Source: Sphingomonas desiccabilis (GTDB taxonomy: Bacteria > Pseudomonadota > Alphaproteobacteria > Sphingomonadales > Sphingomonadaceae). From it: a stretch of DNA of 64,000 bases. Positions 1 through 7,624 of the stretch are shown in pieces. A program made the translations under genes and the position numbers. The notes below the pieces were generated by a model, which searched no databases, was not told where the DNA came from, and saw only the letters and a list, made by a program, of their open reading frames with translations. Positions within the stretch are counted from its first letter, which is position 1, and every line of letters starts with the position of its first letter. The stretch spans positions 992,001-1,056,000 of the forward strand of contig NZ_SDPT01000002.1 in NCBI RefSeq assembly GCF_004135605.1, read 5' to 3'.

Positions 1-807
1 GAGGGCGTCGAGCGGCAGGTCGTTCGTCTCTTCCCCGAACGGGTCCTCCATTTCGTCCCCCAAGGCGTCGAGCCCGAAGAAGGTATAGCAGACCACCAGC
101 ACGACTAGCGGCGTCCACCAGCCTAGCGATTGCGCCAGTGCGAAGGGCAGCAGCAGGCAAAAGGTATAGGCCGTGCGGTGAAGAAGCAGCGAATAGGCGT
201 AAGGCAGGGGCGTCGCCTTGATGCGTTCGCATCCAGCCTGTACCTGGGCGAGGCCGGTCAGGGGCTGTTCCAGCACCGAGTAGCGGATGTCGCTGATATG
301 GCCGTCCTCCACCAGCCGGCTGCATGCGCGGCCGACCGCCCGCAAGGCTGCATCGGTCGGGTTTGGCTGGTCTGGCTCGTCAGCCAAGTCGAACCAGGGG
401 GCGATCACGGCCGCTTCGGGCTTGCCGCGCAGGCGCGCTGCCAAGCCGTGACTGAACCCGACGAGCCCCATCAGCAGCGGCGTTCGGGTTTCCGGCGCAA
501 GGTGCGCGGTCTGGCGGGCGAAGGTGCGAGCGTCGATGATCAGCTGGCCCCACAGCTTGCGGCCTTCCCACCACCGATCGTAGCAGGCGCTGTTCCGGAA
601 GCTCATGAAGATCGACAGCGCCAGGCCGATCAGCGTGAACGGGATCGCGCCGAGCTGGGCGAGCACGGCCGGGGTGCGCCCGGCCAGCAGCACGGCGGCG
701 ATGGCGATCAGCAGCATCGCCGCCAGGCGGGAAGCGATGCTGCGGATGATCGACCCACGGACGCGGAACAGGATGTCCCGGAGGGTGGGGCGAGGGAGGA
801 CGATCAT
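1..807 (-). CDS. Bestrophin family protein (partial, runs off left edge)
   Basis: The minus strand reads open from ATG 807 to base 1 (269 codons, no stop), so the C-terminus lies outside the window. The N-terminus has a hydrophobic segment at about residues 24-66, followed by an FRNSACYDRWWEGRKLWG motif at about 70-87. This motif is typical of the bacterial bestrophin/UPF0187 (YneE) family, which forms pentameric ion channels in the inner membrane. A second hydrophobic pair near residues 210-245 ends in FFGLDALGDEMEDPFG, the acidic post-membrane motif of the family. The family identity is well supported. The transported ion cannot be told from sequence. It is followed 66 bp later by the oxidoreductase ending at 873. 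Confidence 0.85.
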   Translation of the reverse strand, partial: MIVLPRPTLRDILFRVRGSIIRSIASRLAAMLLIAIAAVLLAGRTPAVLAQLGAIPFTLIGLALSIFMSFRNSACYDRWWEGRKLWGQLIIDARTFARQTAHLAPETRTPLLMGLVGFSHGLAARLRGKPEAAVIAPWFDLADEPDQPNPTDAALRAVGRACSRLVEDGHISDIRYSVLEQPLTGLAQVQAGCERIKATPLPYAYSLLLHRTAYTFCLLLPFALAQSLGWWTPLVVLVVCYTFFGLDALGDEMEDPFGEETNDLPLDAL

Positions 808-872
808 CGGCAAGCCTCAAGGGACGGGCTCCCCGGTTCCGCCATGCGCCTGAGTCGGTGCAAGCCCCTTCG

Positions 873-1859
873 TCAGCGGCCGTAGATACGGTCGAGCACC
901 TCGGCACTGCGCACCAGTTCCTCGGCATCCTCGGCGAAGTGCCGGGAATGGGCCAGCCGCTCGGCCCAGTCTGCCGCGGCACGACCGCCCCAGGCGTCGG
1001 GTGGATCGGCCAGCAGACTGCGCGCCGTGCCGTCGAATCGCTCGGCGCGGAAATCGTAGAAGGAGCCGTCCAGGTTGCGGAGCGCGGCGGCGCCCCCGGT
1101 TCCGTAGAAGCTCGCCTCGATCACCGCATCCTGGCCTGCGGGCAGGCGCCAGGAGCAGGCGAGCCGAACCACGGTACCCTCGGCGAGGAGCAGCGTAGCG
1201 ACGGCATAGTCCTCGACCTGGCTTTGCGGGTCGGCAAGCGGCTGTCCGCCGCTCGACAGGTGCGAGGTAACTTCCACGACCTCGGGGAAGCCGAGCGTCC
1301 AGAGCGCCAGGTCGACCAGATGCACGCCCAGATCCATCACGCAGCCGCCGCCCGACAGCGCGGGATCGTAGAACCACGGCTTGTCCGGGCCGTAAGCGTT
1401 GTGAAAGGTCAGGTCGATCGCATGGACATGACCGAGCGACCCGTCCCGTACGAGCGGCGCGATCGCCTGCATGGCCGCGGTGAAGCGATAGGAGAAGTCC
1501 ACCGACAGCAGCCGGTCGGCACGGCGCGCGGCATCGACCACCGCCCGCGCCTCGGCGGCGCTGCGGCCGAGCGGCTTCTGGCAGAAAACCGCGCAGCCGG
1601 CCTCCAGCGCATGGATGGACTGCGCCGCGTGCAACGCGCTCGGCGTGGCGATCACCACCCCGTCGAGCCCGAGCGCCAGCATCGCGTCGAGCGAGTCGAC
1701 CACCGCTGCGTCGGGCGCGAGCTTGCGCGCTTCCGCCACCATCTCGGGCGAGGGATCGCTGATCGCCGCCGCCTCGACCGTGCCGGTGGCGAGCATCGCC
1801 TCCATGCGGTGGCGGCCGATCCAGCCGACGCCCAAGAAGCCGAGCTTCGGGCCGGTCAT
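873..1859 (-). CDS. Gfo/Idh/MocA family NAD(P)-dependent oxidoreductase
   Basis: 328 residues. The N-terminal Rossmann fold starts GFLGVGWIGRHRMEAM (a GxGxxG nucleotide loop near residue 10). The usual EKP motif is present as QKP in FCQKPLG at about residue 94, so the catalytic lysine is kept while the glutamate is replaced. The C-terminal half has the family's substrate-binding sheet, including an FSYR motif and GGGCVMDLGVHLVDLALW at about residues 170-187. Members oxidise or reduce sugars, inositols and sugar derivatives. It is the last gene of a minus-strand run and its ATG overlaps the stop of the upstream dehydrogenase by 4 bp, so the two are probably co-translated and act in one pathway. 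The substrate is unknown. Confidence 0.88.
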   Translation of the reverse strand: MTGPKLGFLGVGWIGRHRMEAMLATGTVEAAAISDPSPEMVAEARKLAPDAAVVDSLDAMLALGLDGVVIATPSALHAAQSIHALEAGCAVFCQKPLGRSAAEARAVVDAARRADRLLSVDFSYRFTAAMQAIAPLVRDGSLGHVHAIDLTFHNAYGPDKPWFYDPALSGGGCVMDLGVHLVDLALWTLGFPEVVEVTSHLSSGGQPLADPQSQVEDYAVATLLLAEGTVVRLACSWRLPAGQDAVIEASFYGTGGAAALRNLDGSFYDFRAERFDGTARSLLADPPDAWGGRAAADWAERLAHSRHFAEDAEELVRSAEVLDRIYGR

Positions 1860-2839
1860 GCCGGCTCTCCGAACGTCACCAGCGCCTTCACGAAGCCGTC
1901 GGGCTTGTCGCGCGTCGCGAACAGCGCCTCGTCCAGCCGGTCGAGCGCATAGCGGTGGGTGTAGAGCGGTGTCGGGTCAAGTCGTCCGGACGCCACCGCC
2001 TCGACCGCCTCGCGCAGGCCGCGCAGGTTCACCGCCGGATCGCGCTCGTGCGCGCTGGCGATGTCGATGCCCTTCCAGTTCCACATCTGCATGTTGACCT
2101 GGCGGGGGCCGTCCTGGTGATAGCCCGCGATCACCAGCCGGCCGCCCTCGCGCACGAGTTCGCCCGCCAGGTCGAGCGGCCATTGCTTGCCGACGCACTC
2201 GATCACCCGCTCGCAGCCGGTGCCGTCGGTGAGCCGCTTCACATCCTCCAGGATGCGCCAGTGGTCGTCCATCACGATCGTCTCGGCCGCGCCATAGTGA
2301 CGGGCGAGATCGAGCGAGGACTGGCGGCGCGAGATCGCGATCACCCGCGCTCCCGCCTCAGTCGCCAGCCGCGTCAGCACCGCACCCAGGAAGCCGATGC
2401 CGACGATCGCCACCGTCTGCCCCGCCTGCACGTCCGTCCGGCGGAAGATGTTGAACGCGCATCCCAGTGGCTCACCCGGGAAAGGCTGGCCCGCGAGCGC
2501 CGCGGGCAGCTTCACGAGCGCGTCCACACTGGCGACGTCAAATTCGGCGTAGGACTTGCCCGACAGCATGGCCACGCGGTCGCCGATCGCGACTTCGGTC
2601 ACGTCCGGGCCGAGCGCATCGACCGCGCCCCAGCCCTCGTGGCCCATGCCGCCGGGTTCGCCCGGGAACTGCGACCAGGGCTGGCCCTCGAACGGCTCGA
2701 CGTTGGAGGCGCAGACGCCGCAGCCCTCCAGCTTCACCCGCACCTGGCCGCGGCCGGGTTCGGGAAGGGGCACCTGCTGCAACTCCATCGTCGCGGGCGC
2801 GGCGAGTACCGCCGCGCGCATCGTTTCGGTCATCGTCAT
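1856..2839 (-). CDS. Zinc-type medium-chain alcohol/sugar dehydrogenase (MDR)
   Basis: 327 residues. The N-terminal GroES-like domain has GCGVCASN (catalytic Cys) at about residues 38-45 and GHEGWG (the GHE motif) at about 68. A further Cys sits in LGCAFN before the Rossmann domain, whose nucleotide loop is GIGFLG near 150. The four-Cys structural zinc lobe of classical ADHs is not seen, and the protein is shorter than typical members. Two ATGs are possible: 2839, or 2833, which has AGGA at a better spacing. It lies between a glycoside hydrolase and a Gfo/Idh oxidoreductase, which suggests sequential oxidation of a sugar or sugar alcohol (inference). Confidence 0.87.
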   Translation of the reverse strand: MTMTETMRAAVLAAPATMELQQVPLPEPGRGQVRVKLEGCGVCASNVEPFEGQPWSQFPGEPGGMGHEGWGAVDALGPDVTEVAIGDRVAMLSGKSYAEFDVASVDALVKLPAALAGQPFPGEPLGCAFNIFRRTDVQAGQTVAIVGIGFLGAVLTRLATEAGARVIAISRRQSSLDLARHYGAAETIVMDDHWRILEDVKRLTDGTGCERVIECVGKQWPLDLAGELVREGGRLVIAGYHQDGPRQVNMQMWNWKGIDIASAHERDPAVNLRGLREAVEAVASGRLDPTPLYTHRYALDRLDEALFATRDKPDGFVKALVTFGEPA

Positions 2840-2857
2840 TCCTGGCTCGATGTTGGA

Positions 2858-3799
2858 TCAGGCGCGCACTTCGAGCGCGGGCGCAGGCTCGGCCGCCGCC
2901 TTGCTGCCGCCCGCAGGGGCATAGCGGTCGATCATCCACGCGCAGAAGTCGGCGAACTGCTGCGGCTCGTACGGCGGGCTGGTGTGGTGCTTGCCCGGTC
3001 CCAGATGCTCGGGCGTGAAGCAGAAGGTGACCGTCACGTCGAAGTCGGCGAGTGCCTCCATCTGCCGGTCGAACCAGTCGAGCGCATTGGGACGGAAGCT
3101 GTCGGCCCAGCTGAGCCCAGTGCGCAGCTTCTTGGTGCCCAGCCGCTTCATCCAGGCGACCGCCTCGTCCAGGCGCGGATCCTCATAGTGGAACCACTGC
3201 ATCAGCCCCATCTCGGACGCGACCTTCGCATAGTCGTCGAGCGCGGGCTTGGGGGTGCCGTCCTCGCGGATCAGGCCCATGTAGAAATGGCGATAGTAGC
3301 TCGACCCTTCCGCCTCGCGGTGGCGGGTGGTGGCGCCCCAGCTCTGCGGCAGGTCGTAGAGCGAATACCAGAAGATGCGCGGCACGCGGCCGATCAGCAA
3401 CTCGGCGGTCTTGTTGATGCCGAACACCTGGACCTCCTCGGCACCGAACGAGCCGACGCCGACCTCGGTCACCCAGATCGGCTTGTCCGTCACCGCCTCG
3501 ATCTCGGCGATCTTCTCGGGCCAGGCGTGGATCGGCCACAGGTTCCAGTCGAGCGGGAAGCCGTGCACGGCGACCGCATCGACCGCGTCGAGCACGCCGC
3601 GCGCTTCCATCCGCTGCACCCAGGCCGGGTCGATCGGGGACATGCCGCCGAGCACGCGCGTGACTGCCGGATTGATCGCGTGGATCGCGTTGCCCGCCCG
3701 AACCATCGTGTCGGCGAAGATCGCCCACTCGGGATCGAGCTCGGGATCCCAGTGCGACTTGTTGTTCGGCTCGTTCCAGAGCATCGCGGCTTCGATCAC
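2858..3799 (-). CDS. Clan GH-A glycoside hydrolase (beta-xylosidase-like)
   Basis: 313 residues from a GTG start at 3799 that forms a GTGA overlap with the upstream methyltransferase stop. An open frame extends to 3970 but overlaps that gene, so the GTG is preferred. MLWNEPNNKSHW near the N-terminus carries the Asn-Glu of the clan GH-A acid/base site, and PIWVTEVGVG near residue 120 supplies the second catalytic Glu on a beta-strand. No signal peptide is seen, so it should act in the cytoplasm. A cytoplasmic hydrolase inside a glycan-building locus is odd: it may trim, recycle or transglycosylate the product. Related proteins are often labelled beta-xylosidase, but the real substrate cannot be read from sequence. 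Confidence 0.78.
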   Translation of the reverse strand: MIEAAMLWNEPNNKSHWDPELDPEWAIFADTMVRAGNAIHAINPAVTRVLGGMSPIDPAWVQRMEARGVLDAVDAVAVHGFPLDWNLWPIHAWPEKIAEIEAVTDKPIWVTEVGVGSFGAEEVQVFGINKTAELLIGRVPRIFWYSLYDLPQSWGATTRHREAEGSSYYRHFYMGLIREDGTPKPALDDYAKVASEMGLMQWFHYEDPRLDEAVAWMKRLGTKKLRTGLSWADSFRPNALDWFDRQMEALADFDVTVTFCFTPEHLGPGKHHTSPPYEPQQFADFCAWMIDRYAPAGGSKAAAEPAPALEVRA

Positions 3800-4602
3800 T
3801 TGGCTTCCCCCTGTGCCGGCCCGCGGGCCGGATAGACTGCCGCAGGGCCGTATTCCGCATAGGGAACCGGCACCACGCGACACAGATAGACGTCCCGCTC
3901 CGGCCGGGCCTCGACCCGGAAGCCGGACGCGCGCAGCATCGCTTCGGACGCGGCATGGTTGGGCGCCCACCAGTTGGTCCAGTCGTGCGCATATTCGCGC
4001 TCGATGAAGTGCATCTTGGGATAGCCCGGATCGTCGAAATAGGCGGGCGCGTCATAGGTGCCCGGCACATAGAAGGGGTGATCCTCCGGCACCTCGCACA
4101 CCTCGTCCGATCCACGCTGCAGCGTCTGGAACAGCATCATGTCGCGGGCGACATGCTCGCGGATCAGGTCCAGCGCGAGCAGCGGATGGCGCAGGTGGTA
4201 GAGCACGCCCATGAAGATCACGAGGTCGAACTTCTCGCCCAGTGCTGCCACGTCGTAGACCGACAGCTTCGCGAACTCGACGCCGGTGAAGCCCAGCGCT
4301 TCGGTCGCGAGCCGCGCCTGCGCCAGGTAGCGCTCGTCGCTGTCGATGCCGAGCACGCGGCTGGCACCGCGCCGCTTCATTTCCACCGAGTAGAAACCGG
4401 CGTTGCAGCCGATGTCGAGCACGGTCTTGCCGGTCATGTCCGCTGGCAGGGCAGGGCCGAAGCGCTCAAACTTGAAGCGGGGATAGTCGCCGAGGAAATG
4501 CTCGGGCGCGGTCTGGATCCCGTCACCCAGGTCGATGTTGTGGAACCACGGCGCGAGCCGCGCCACCTCCTCACGGAGCCGATCGGTCGGCATCTTGGTC
4601 AT
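3796..4602 (-). CDS. Class I SAM-dependent methyltransferase, CmoB-like (TIGR04290-type)
   Basis: 268 residues from ATG 4602, which overlaps the upstream stop as ATGA. SAM-binding motif I is VLDIGCNAGFYS at about residue 61, and the acidic end of motif II is GIDSDERYL. FMGVLYHLRHPLLALDLI near 130 resembles the tRNA-modifying CmoB family. The protein is shorter than CmoB (about 320 residues) and is embedded in a sugar gene set, so a sugar or glycolipid substrate is more likely than tRNA. From memory it matches the methyltransferase family TIGR04290 (Rta_06860 type); an HMM search would confirm this. It is translationally coupled at both ends to the phosphatase and the glycoside hydrolase. Confidence 0.82.
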   Translation of the reverse strand: MTKMPTDRLREEVARLAPWFHNIDLGDGIQTAPEHFLGDYPRFKFERFGPALPADMTGKTVLDIGCNAGFYSVEMKRRGASRVLGIDSDERYLAQARLATEALGFTGVEFAKLSVYDVAALGEKFDLVIFMGVLYHLRHPLLALDLIREHVARDMMLFQTLQRGSDEVCEVPEDHPFYVPGTYDAPAYFDDPGYPKMHFIEREYAHDWTNWWAPNHAASEAMLRASGFRVEARPERDVYLCRVVPVPYAEYGPAAVYPARGPAQGEAK

Positions 4603-5186
4603 TGCGGCACCTCGTTGAGCGTGACGATCCGGCCTTGGCCTTGCGCCAGTGCCAGCGTGGTAAGTGAGCCCGGTGCGCAGTCGAACGCGAGCAGCCGGTC
4701 GAGGCCGAGCCCCAGATACTGGGCGGCCACGCCGCGGATGATGTCGCAGTGACTCACGCAGAGGATCATGCCTCCGTCCGCTTCGAGCGAGGCGATGTGC
4801 GTCGCCGCACGCGCGGTGGCCGCCGCCATGGTCTCCCCACCTGGGGTGGAGGCGGTCCCGCGCTCCGCGTTCCAGCGGTCCCAGCACGCATCGCCATCAA
4901 GGCTGTCGAAGCTGCGCCCCGTCCAGGCGCCGAAATCGATCTCGTCCAGCGCGTCCACCAGCATCACCTCCAGGCCGTGGCGGGCGGCGACAATCTCCGC
5001 AGTCTCCCGCGTGCGGCGGCGGGGGCTCGCGTGGATCGCGCGGAGCGGGGCGGAGGCGAGGCGGTCCGCCAGACGCTCCGCTTCTGCGCGGCCCGCGGCG
5101 TTGAGCGCGATCTCCGACCGGCCGCTCAGAACCGCGCCGACCTCATCATGGCTTCCGTGACGCGCAAGAAGGACGGTCGCGCTCAA
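4599..5186 (-). CDS. Histidine phosphatase (phosphoglycerate mutase-like) family protein
   Basis: 195 residues from a TTG start at 5186 giving MSATVLLARHGSHDEVG. This places the catalytic RHG motif where the family expects it, near residue 9-11. The frame is open upstream to 5339, but that part has no family similarity. The second catalytic His is in CVSHCDIIRG near residue 150, and RRRTRETAEIV carries the phosphate-binding Arg. Likely roles are removal of phosphate from a sugar phosphate or another small metabolite. It is the first gene of the minus-strand half of the divergent glycan locus, reading away from the SDR gene at 5415. Confidence 0.8.
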   Translation of the reverse strand: MSATVLLARHGSHDEVGAVLSGRSEIALNAAGRAEAERLADRLASAPLRAIHASPRRRTRETAEIVAARHGLEVMLVDALDEIDFGAWTGRSFDSLDGDACWDRWNAERGTASTPGGETMAAATARAATHIASLEADGGMILCVSHCDIIRGVAAQYLGLGLDRLLAFDCAPGSLTTLALAQGQGRIVTLNEVPQ

Positions 5187-5414
5187 TGCGCGCCCGTAAG
5201 AGGCAGGATCAACATAGATGCTGCAATCGCATCGCGTCCCCCTTTGGTTCCCGGCTGCGGAAAAAATGTTTCCGGCCCGGAATGATTTTCGGGAACAAAG
5301 ATGAAGAAGAAGCGCTTCTTCTTCCGGGTCGCAAGCCATTGAACAGGCTTGGGACGCTCAAGTCAACGCAGGCACGGCTGGGGGATGCAGCCGATGTCTA
5401 GGGCGGGAGGAAGA
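5187..5414. promoter_or_regulatory. Divergent intergenic promoter region of the glycan locus
   Basis: These 228 bp separate the histidine phosphatase gene (minus) from the first SDR gene (plus) and must hold promoters for both arms. Visible elements are a 13-bp dyad TTCCGG-C-CCGGAA at 5270-5282 and a perfect 22-bp palindrome at 5303-5324. GGAAC (an EcfG-type -35 core) occurs on the plus strand at 5292-5296 and on the minus strand at 5247-5251. The expected CGTT -10 at 16-18 bp is only approximated (CGCT and CGAT), so control by the general stress sigma factor is possible but unproven. Confidence 0.55.
5303..5324. repeat. Perfect 22-bp palindrome (operator candidate)
   Basis: The half-site GAAGAAGAAGC is followed at once by its exact reverse complement, with no spacer. 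It sits in the divergent promoter region about 90 bp upstream of the SDR start and about 117 bp upstream of the phosphatase start. There is no T-tract and no upstream gene to terminate, so an operator for a dimeric regulator is a better reading than a terminator. Confidence 0.6.
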
Positions 5415-6527
5415 ATGGAACGAGTTCTCATCACCGGGGGGGCGGGATTCATTGGACGCTTCGTCGCCGACGAACTGCTGGCACGCGGCAATGAAGTGCG
5501 GGTGCTCGATAGCCTGATCGAGCAGGTCCATGGCGCGACCGACGGCTCGCAGATGCTCAACAAGGAAGCCGAGCTGATCCGCGCGGACGTGCGCGACAAG
5601 GATGCGGTGCTCAAGGCGCTCGACGGCGTCGACAGCGTCATTCACCTGGCGGCCGAGGTCGGCGTCGGCCAGTCGATGTACGAGGTCGAGCGCTATACCT
5701 CGACCAATGACGTCGGCACGGCCGTGCTGTTCGAGGCGCTGATCGACAAGCCGGTCCGCCGCGTCGTCACCGCTTCCTCGATGAGCATCTATGGCGAAGG
5801 CCTCTACCGCGACGCCGATGGCGAGTTGGTCGAGAATGCCGAGCGCAAGACGCTGAAGGACGGGCAGAAGAATTGGGAGCCGGCCGACGCGCAGGGCCGT
5901 CCGCTCAGCCCCGTCGCGACCCCGGAGTGGAAGCGCCCGAACCTCGCGTCGATCTACGCGCTCAACAAATATGTGCAGGAGCGCACGACCCACATCATGG
6001 CCGAGCCCTATGGCATCGAGGGCGTGTGCCTGCGGCTGTTCAACGTCTATGGCCCCGGCCAGGCGCTGTCGAACCCCTACACCGGCGTGCTCGCGATCTT
6101 CGCCTCGCGCTTCCTCAACGGCCAGTCGCCGCTGATCTTCGAGGACGGCGAGCAACGCCGCGACTTCGTCCATGTCAGCGACGTGGCGCGTGCCTTTGCC
6201 GACGCGCTGGTGCTGCCGCAGGCGGTGGGCGGCACGTTCAACATCGGCTCGGGCCACGATCGCTCCGTCAAGGAAGTGGCCGAGGAACTCGCCAAAGCGA
6301 TGGGCAAGAACGACCTGACCGCGGAAGTGGTCGGCAAGGCGCGCATCGGCGACATCCGCCACTGCTTCTGCGACACCAGCATGGCCGCCGAAAAGCTCGA
6401 CTTCCGCGCAACGCAGGACTTCCAGCAGGGCCTCGCCCAACTGGCGGAATGGGTCGCCCAGCAGACCGCGCAGGACCGGGTCGAGCAGATGCGCTCCGAA
6501 CTGGAAAAGCGGGGCCTGGTGGCATGA
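5415..6527 (+). CDS. NAD-dependent epimerase/dehydratase (extended SDR, nucleotide-sugar type)
   Basis: 370 residues from ATG 5415, which follows a clear GGGAGGAAGA ribosome site. The open frame begins at 5349 but that extension is not family-like. The NAD loop is ITGGAGFIG at residues 5-13, the Ser of the triad lies in ASSMSIYG near 122, and the Tyr-x3-Lys pair is in YALNKY near 187. LRLFNVYGPGQ and GEQRRDFVHVSDVA are typical of extended SDR sugar epimerases. The long segment between the Ser and Tyr motifs resembles dTDP-L-rhamnose 4-epimerase-like proteins, but the substrate is not certain. It is the first gene of the plus-strand arm, and its stop overlaps the next start as ATGA. Confidence 0.87.
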   Translation: MERVLITGGAGFIGRFVADELLARGNEVRVLDSLIEQVHGATDGSQMLNKEAELIRADVRDKDAVLKALDGVDSVIHLAAEVGVGQSMYEVERYTSTNDVGTAVLFEALIDKPVRRVVTASSMSIYGEGLYRDADGELVENAERKTLKDGQKNWEPADAQGRPLSPVATPEWKRPNLASIYALNKYVQERTTHIMAEPYGIEGVCLRLFNVYGPGQALSNPYTGVLAIFASRFLNGQSPLIFEDGEQRRDFVHVSDVARAFADALVLPQAVGGTFNIGSGHDRSVKEVAEELAKAMGKNDLTAEVVGKARIGDIRHCFCDTSMAAEKLDFRATQDFQQGLAQLAEWVAQQTAQDRVEQMRSELEKRGLVA

Positions 6528-7624
6528 CCGGGCAGGAGAACGCCGCGGCGGACCCGCGGCCGATCCTGGTCACCGGCGGCGCGGGCTTCATCGGATCCAA
6601 CCTCGCCGACCGGCTGGCCGGCGAGGGGCACCGCGTGCTCGTCTATGATGCCCTGTCGCGGGCCGGCGTCGATACCAACCTTGCCTGGCTGCAACAGCGC
6701 CACGGCGACCGCATCGACTTCCTGCACGCCGATATCCGTGACGAGGCGCGGCTGGCGGATGCCGCCGCCGGTGCCAAGGCGGTGTTCCACCTGGCGGCGC
6801 AGGTGGCGGTGACCACCAGCATGGTCGATCCGCGCGACGATTTCGCGATCAACATCGCCGGCACGCTCCACCTGCTCGACGCGATCCGTACGCGGTCGCC
6901 CGAGACGCCGGTGATCTTTGCGTCCACCAACAAGGTGTACGGCGACTTGATCGACCTCGACTTCGTGCTCGAGGACGACGCCTATCGTCCGGTCGATGCG
7001 GAGGTGTGCGCGCACGGCATCGGCGAGGCGCGGCCACTCGACTTCCACACGCCCTATGGCTGTTCCAAGGGTGCGGCCGATCAATATGTGCTCGACTATG
7101 CCCGCAGCTTCGGCCTCAAGACCGCGGTGCTGCGGATGAGCTGCATTTATGGCCAGCGCCAGATGGGGACCGAGGACCAGGGCTGGGTCGCCCATTTCCT
7201 GATCCGCGCGCTCGAGGGCAAGCCGATCACGCTCTACGGCGACGGTCACCAGGTGCGCGACATCCTCGACGTGTCGGACGCGGTCGACGCCTATGTCGCC
7301 GCGTGGCGCAACATCGACACGGTCGCAGGCCAGGCGTTCAACCTGGGCGGCGGCCCGGACAATGCGATCAGCCTGCGCCAGCTGCTCGCCTATATCGGCG
7401 AAGTGCTCGGCCGCGACGTGGACCTGAGCTTCTCCGACTGGCGCGCGGGGGACCAGCGCTATTTCGTCGCCGACACGCGCAAGGCGCAGGAGGCGCTGGG
7501 CTTGGGTAAGCGCGTCGATTGGCACGACGGCGTCGCCCGGCTGGCCCGCTGGCTGGCGGAGGCGCGCGGGATCAACGCGCCGATCGGTGGTCCAGGGGCG
7601 GATACGTCCGCAGGGGCCGCTTGA
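6524..7624 (+). CDS. CDP-paratose 2-epimerase-like SDR enzyme
   Basis: 366 residues. The NAD loop VTGGAGFIGSN is near residue 16. ASTNKVYGD carries the Ser/Thr active-site region, and TPYGCSKGAADQYVLDY carries the Tyr-x3-Lys pair near residue 180. SCIYGQRQMGTEDQGWVAHF and LYGDGHQVRDILDVSD are closely reminiscent of CDP-paratose/CDP-tyvelose 2-epimerases (RfbE type). No genes for making a CDP-3,6-dideoxyhexose are in the window, so the substrate may be a different nucleotide sugar. It is coupled by a 4-bp overlap to the preceding SDR and by a 1-bp overlap (TGATG) to the glycosyltransferase that follows. Confidence 0.84.
   Translation: MTGQENAAADPRPILVTGGAGFIGSNLADRLAGEGHRVLVYDALSRAGVDTNLAWLQQRHGDRIDFLHADIRDEARLADAAAGAKAVFHLAAQVAVTTSMVDPRDDFAINIAGTLHLLDAIRTRSPETPVIFASTNKVYGDLIDLDFVLEDDAYRPVDAEVCAHGIGEARPLDFHTPYGCSKGAADQYVLDYARSFGLKTAVLRMSCIYGQRQMGTEDQGWVAHFLIRALEGKPITLYGDGHQVRDILDVSDAVDAYVAAWRNIDTVAGQAFNLGGGPDNAISLRQLLAYIGEVLGRDVDLSFSDWRAGDQRYFVADTRKAQEALGLGKRVDWHDGVARLARWLAEARGINAPIGGPGADTSAGAA

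Noticed and set aside
1955..3835. Long plus-strand open frame (626 codons) opposite the dehydrogenase and hydrolase genes
   Set aside because: It is antisense to three genes with clear family motifs; its translation is rich in Arg, His and Asp with no domain. High GC keeps stops rare in such frames.
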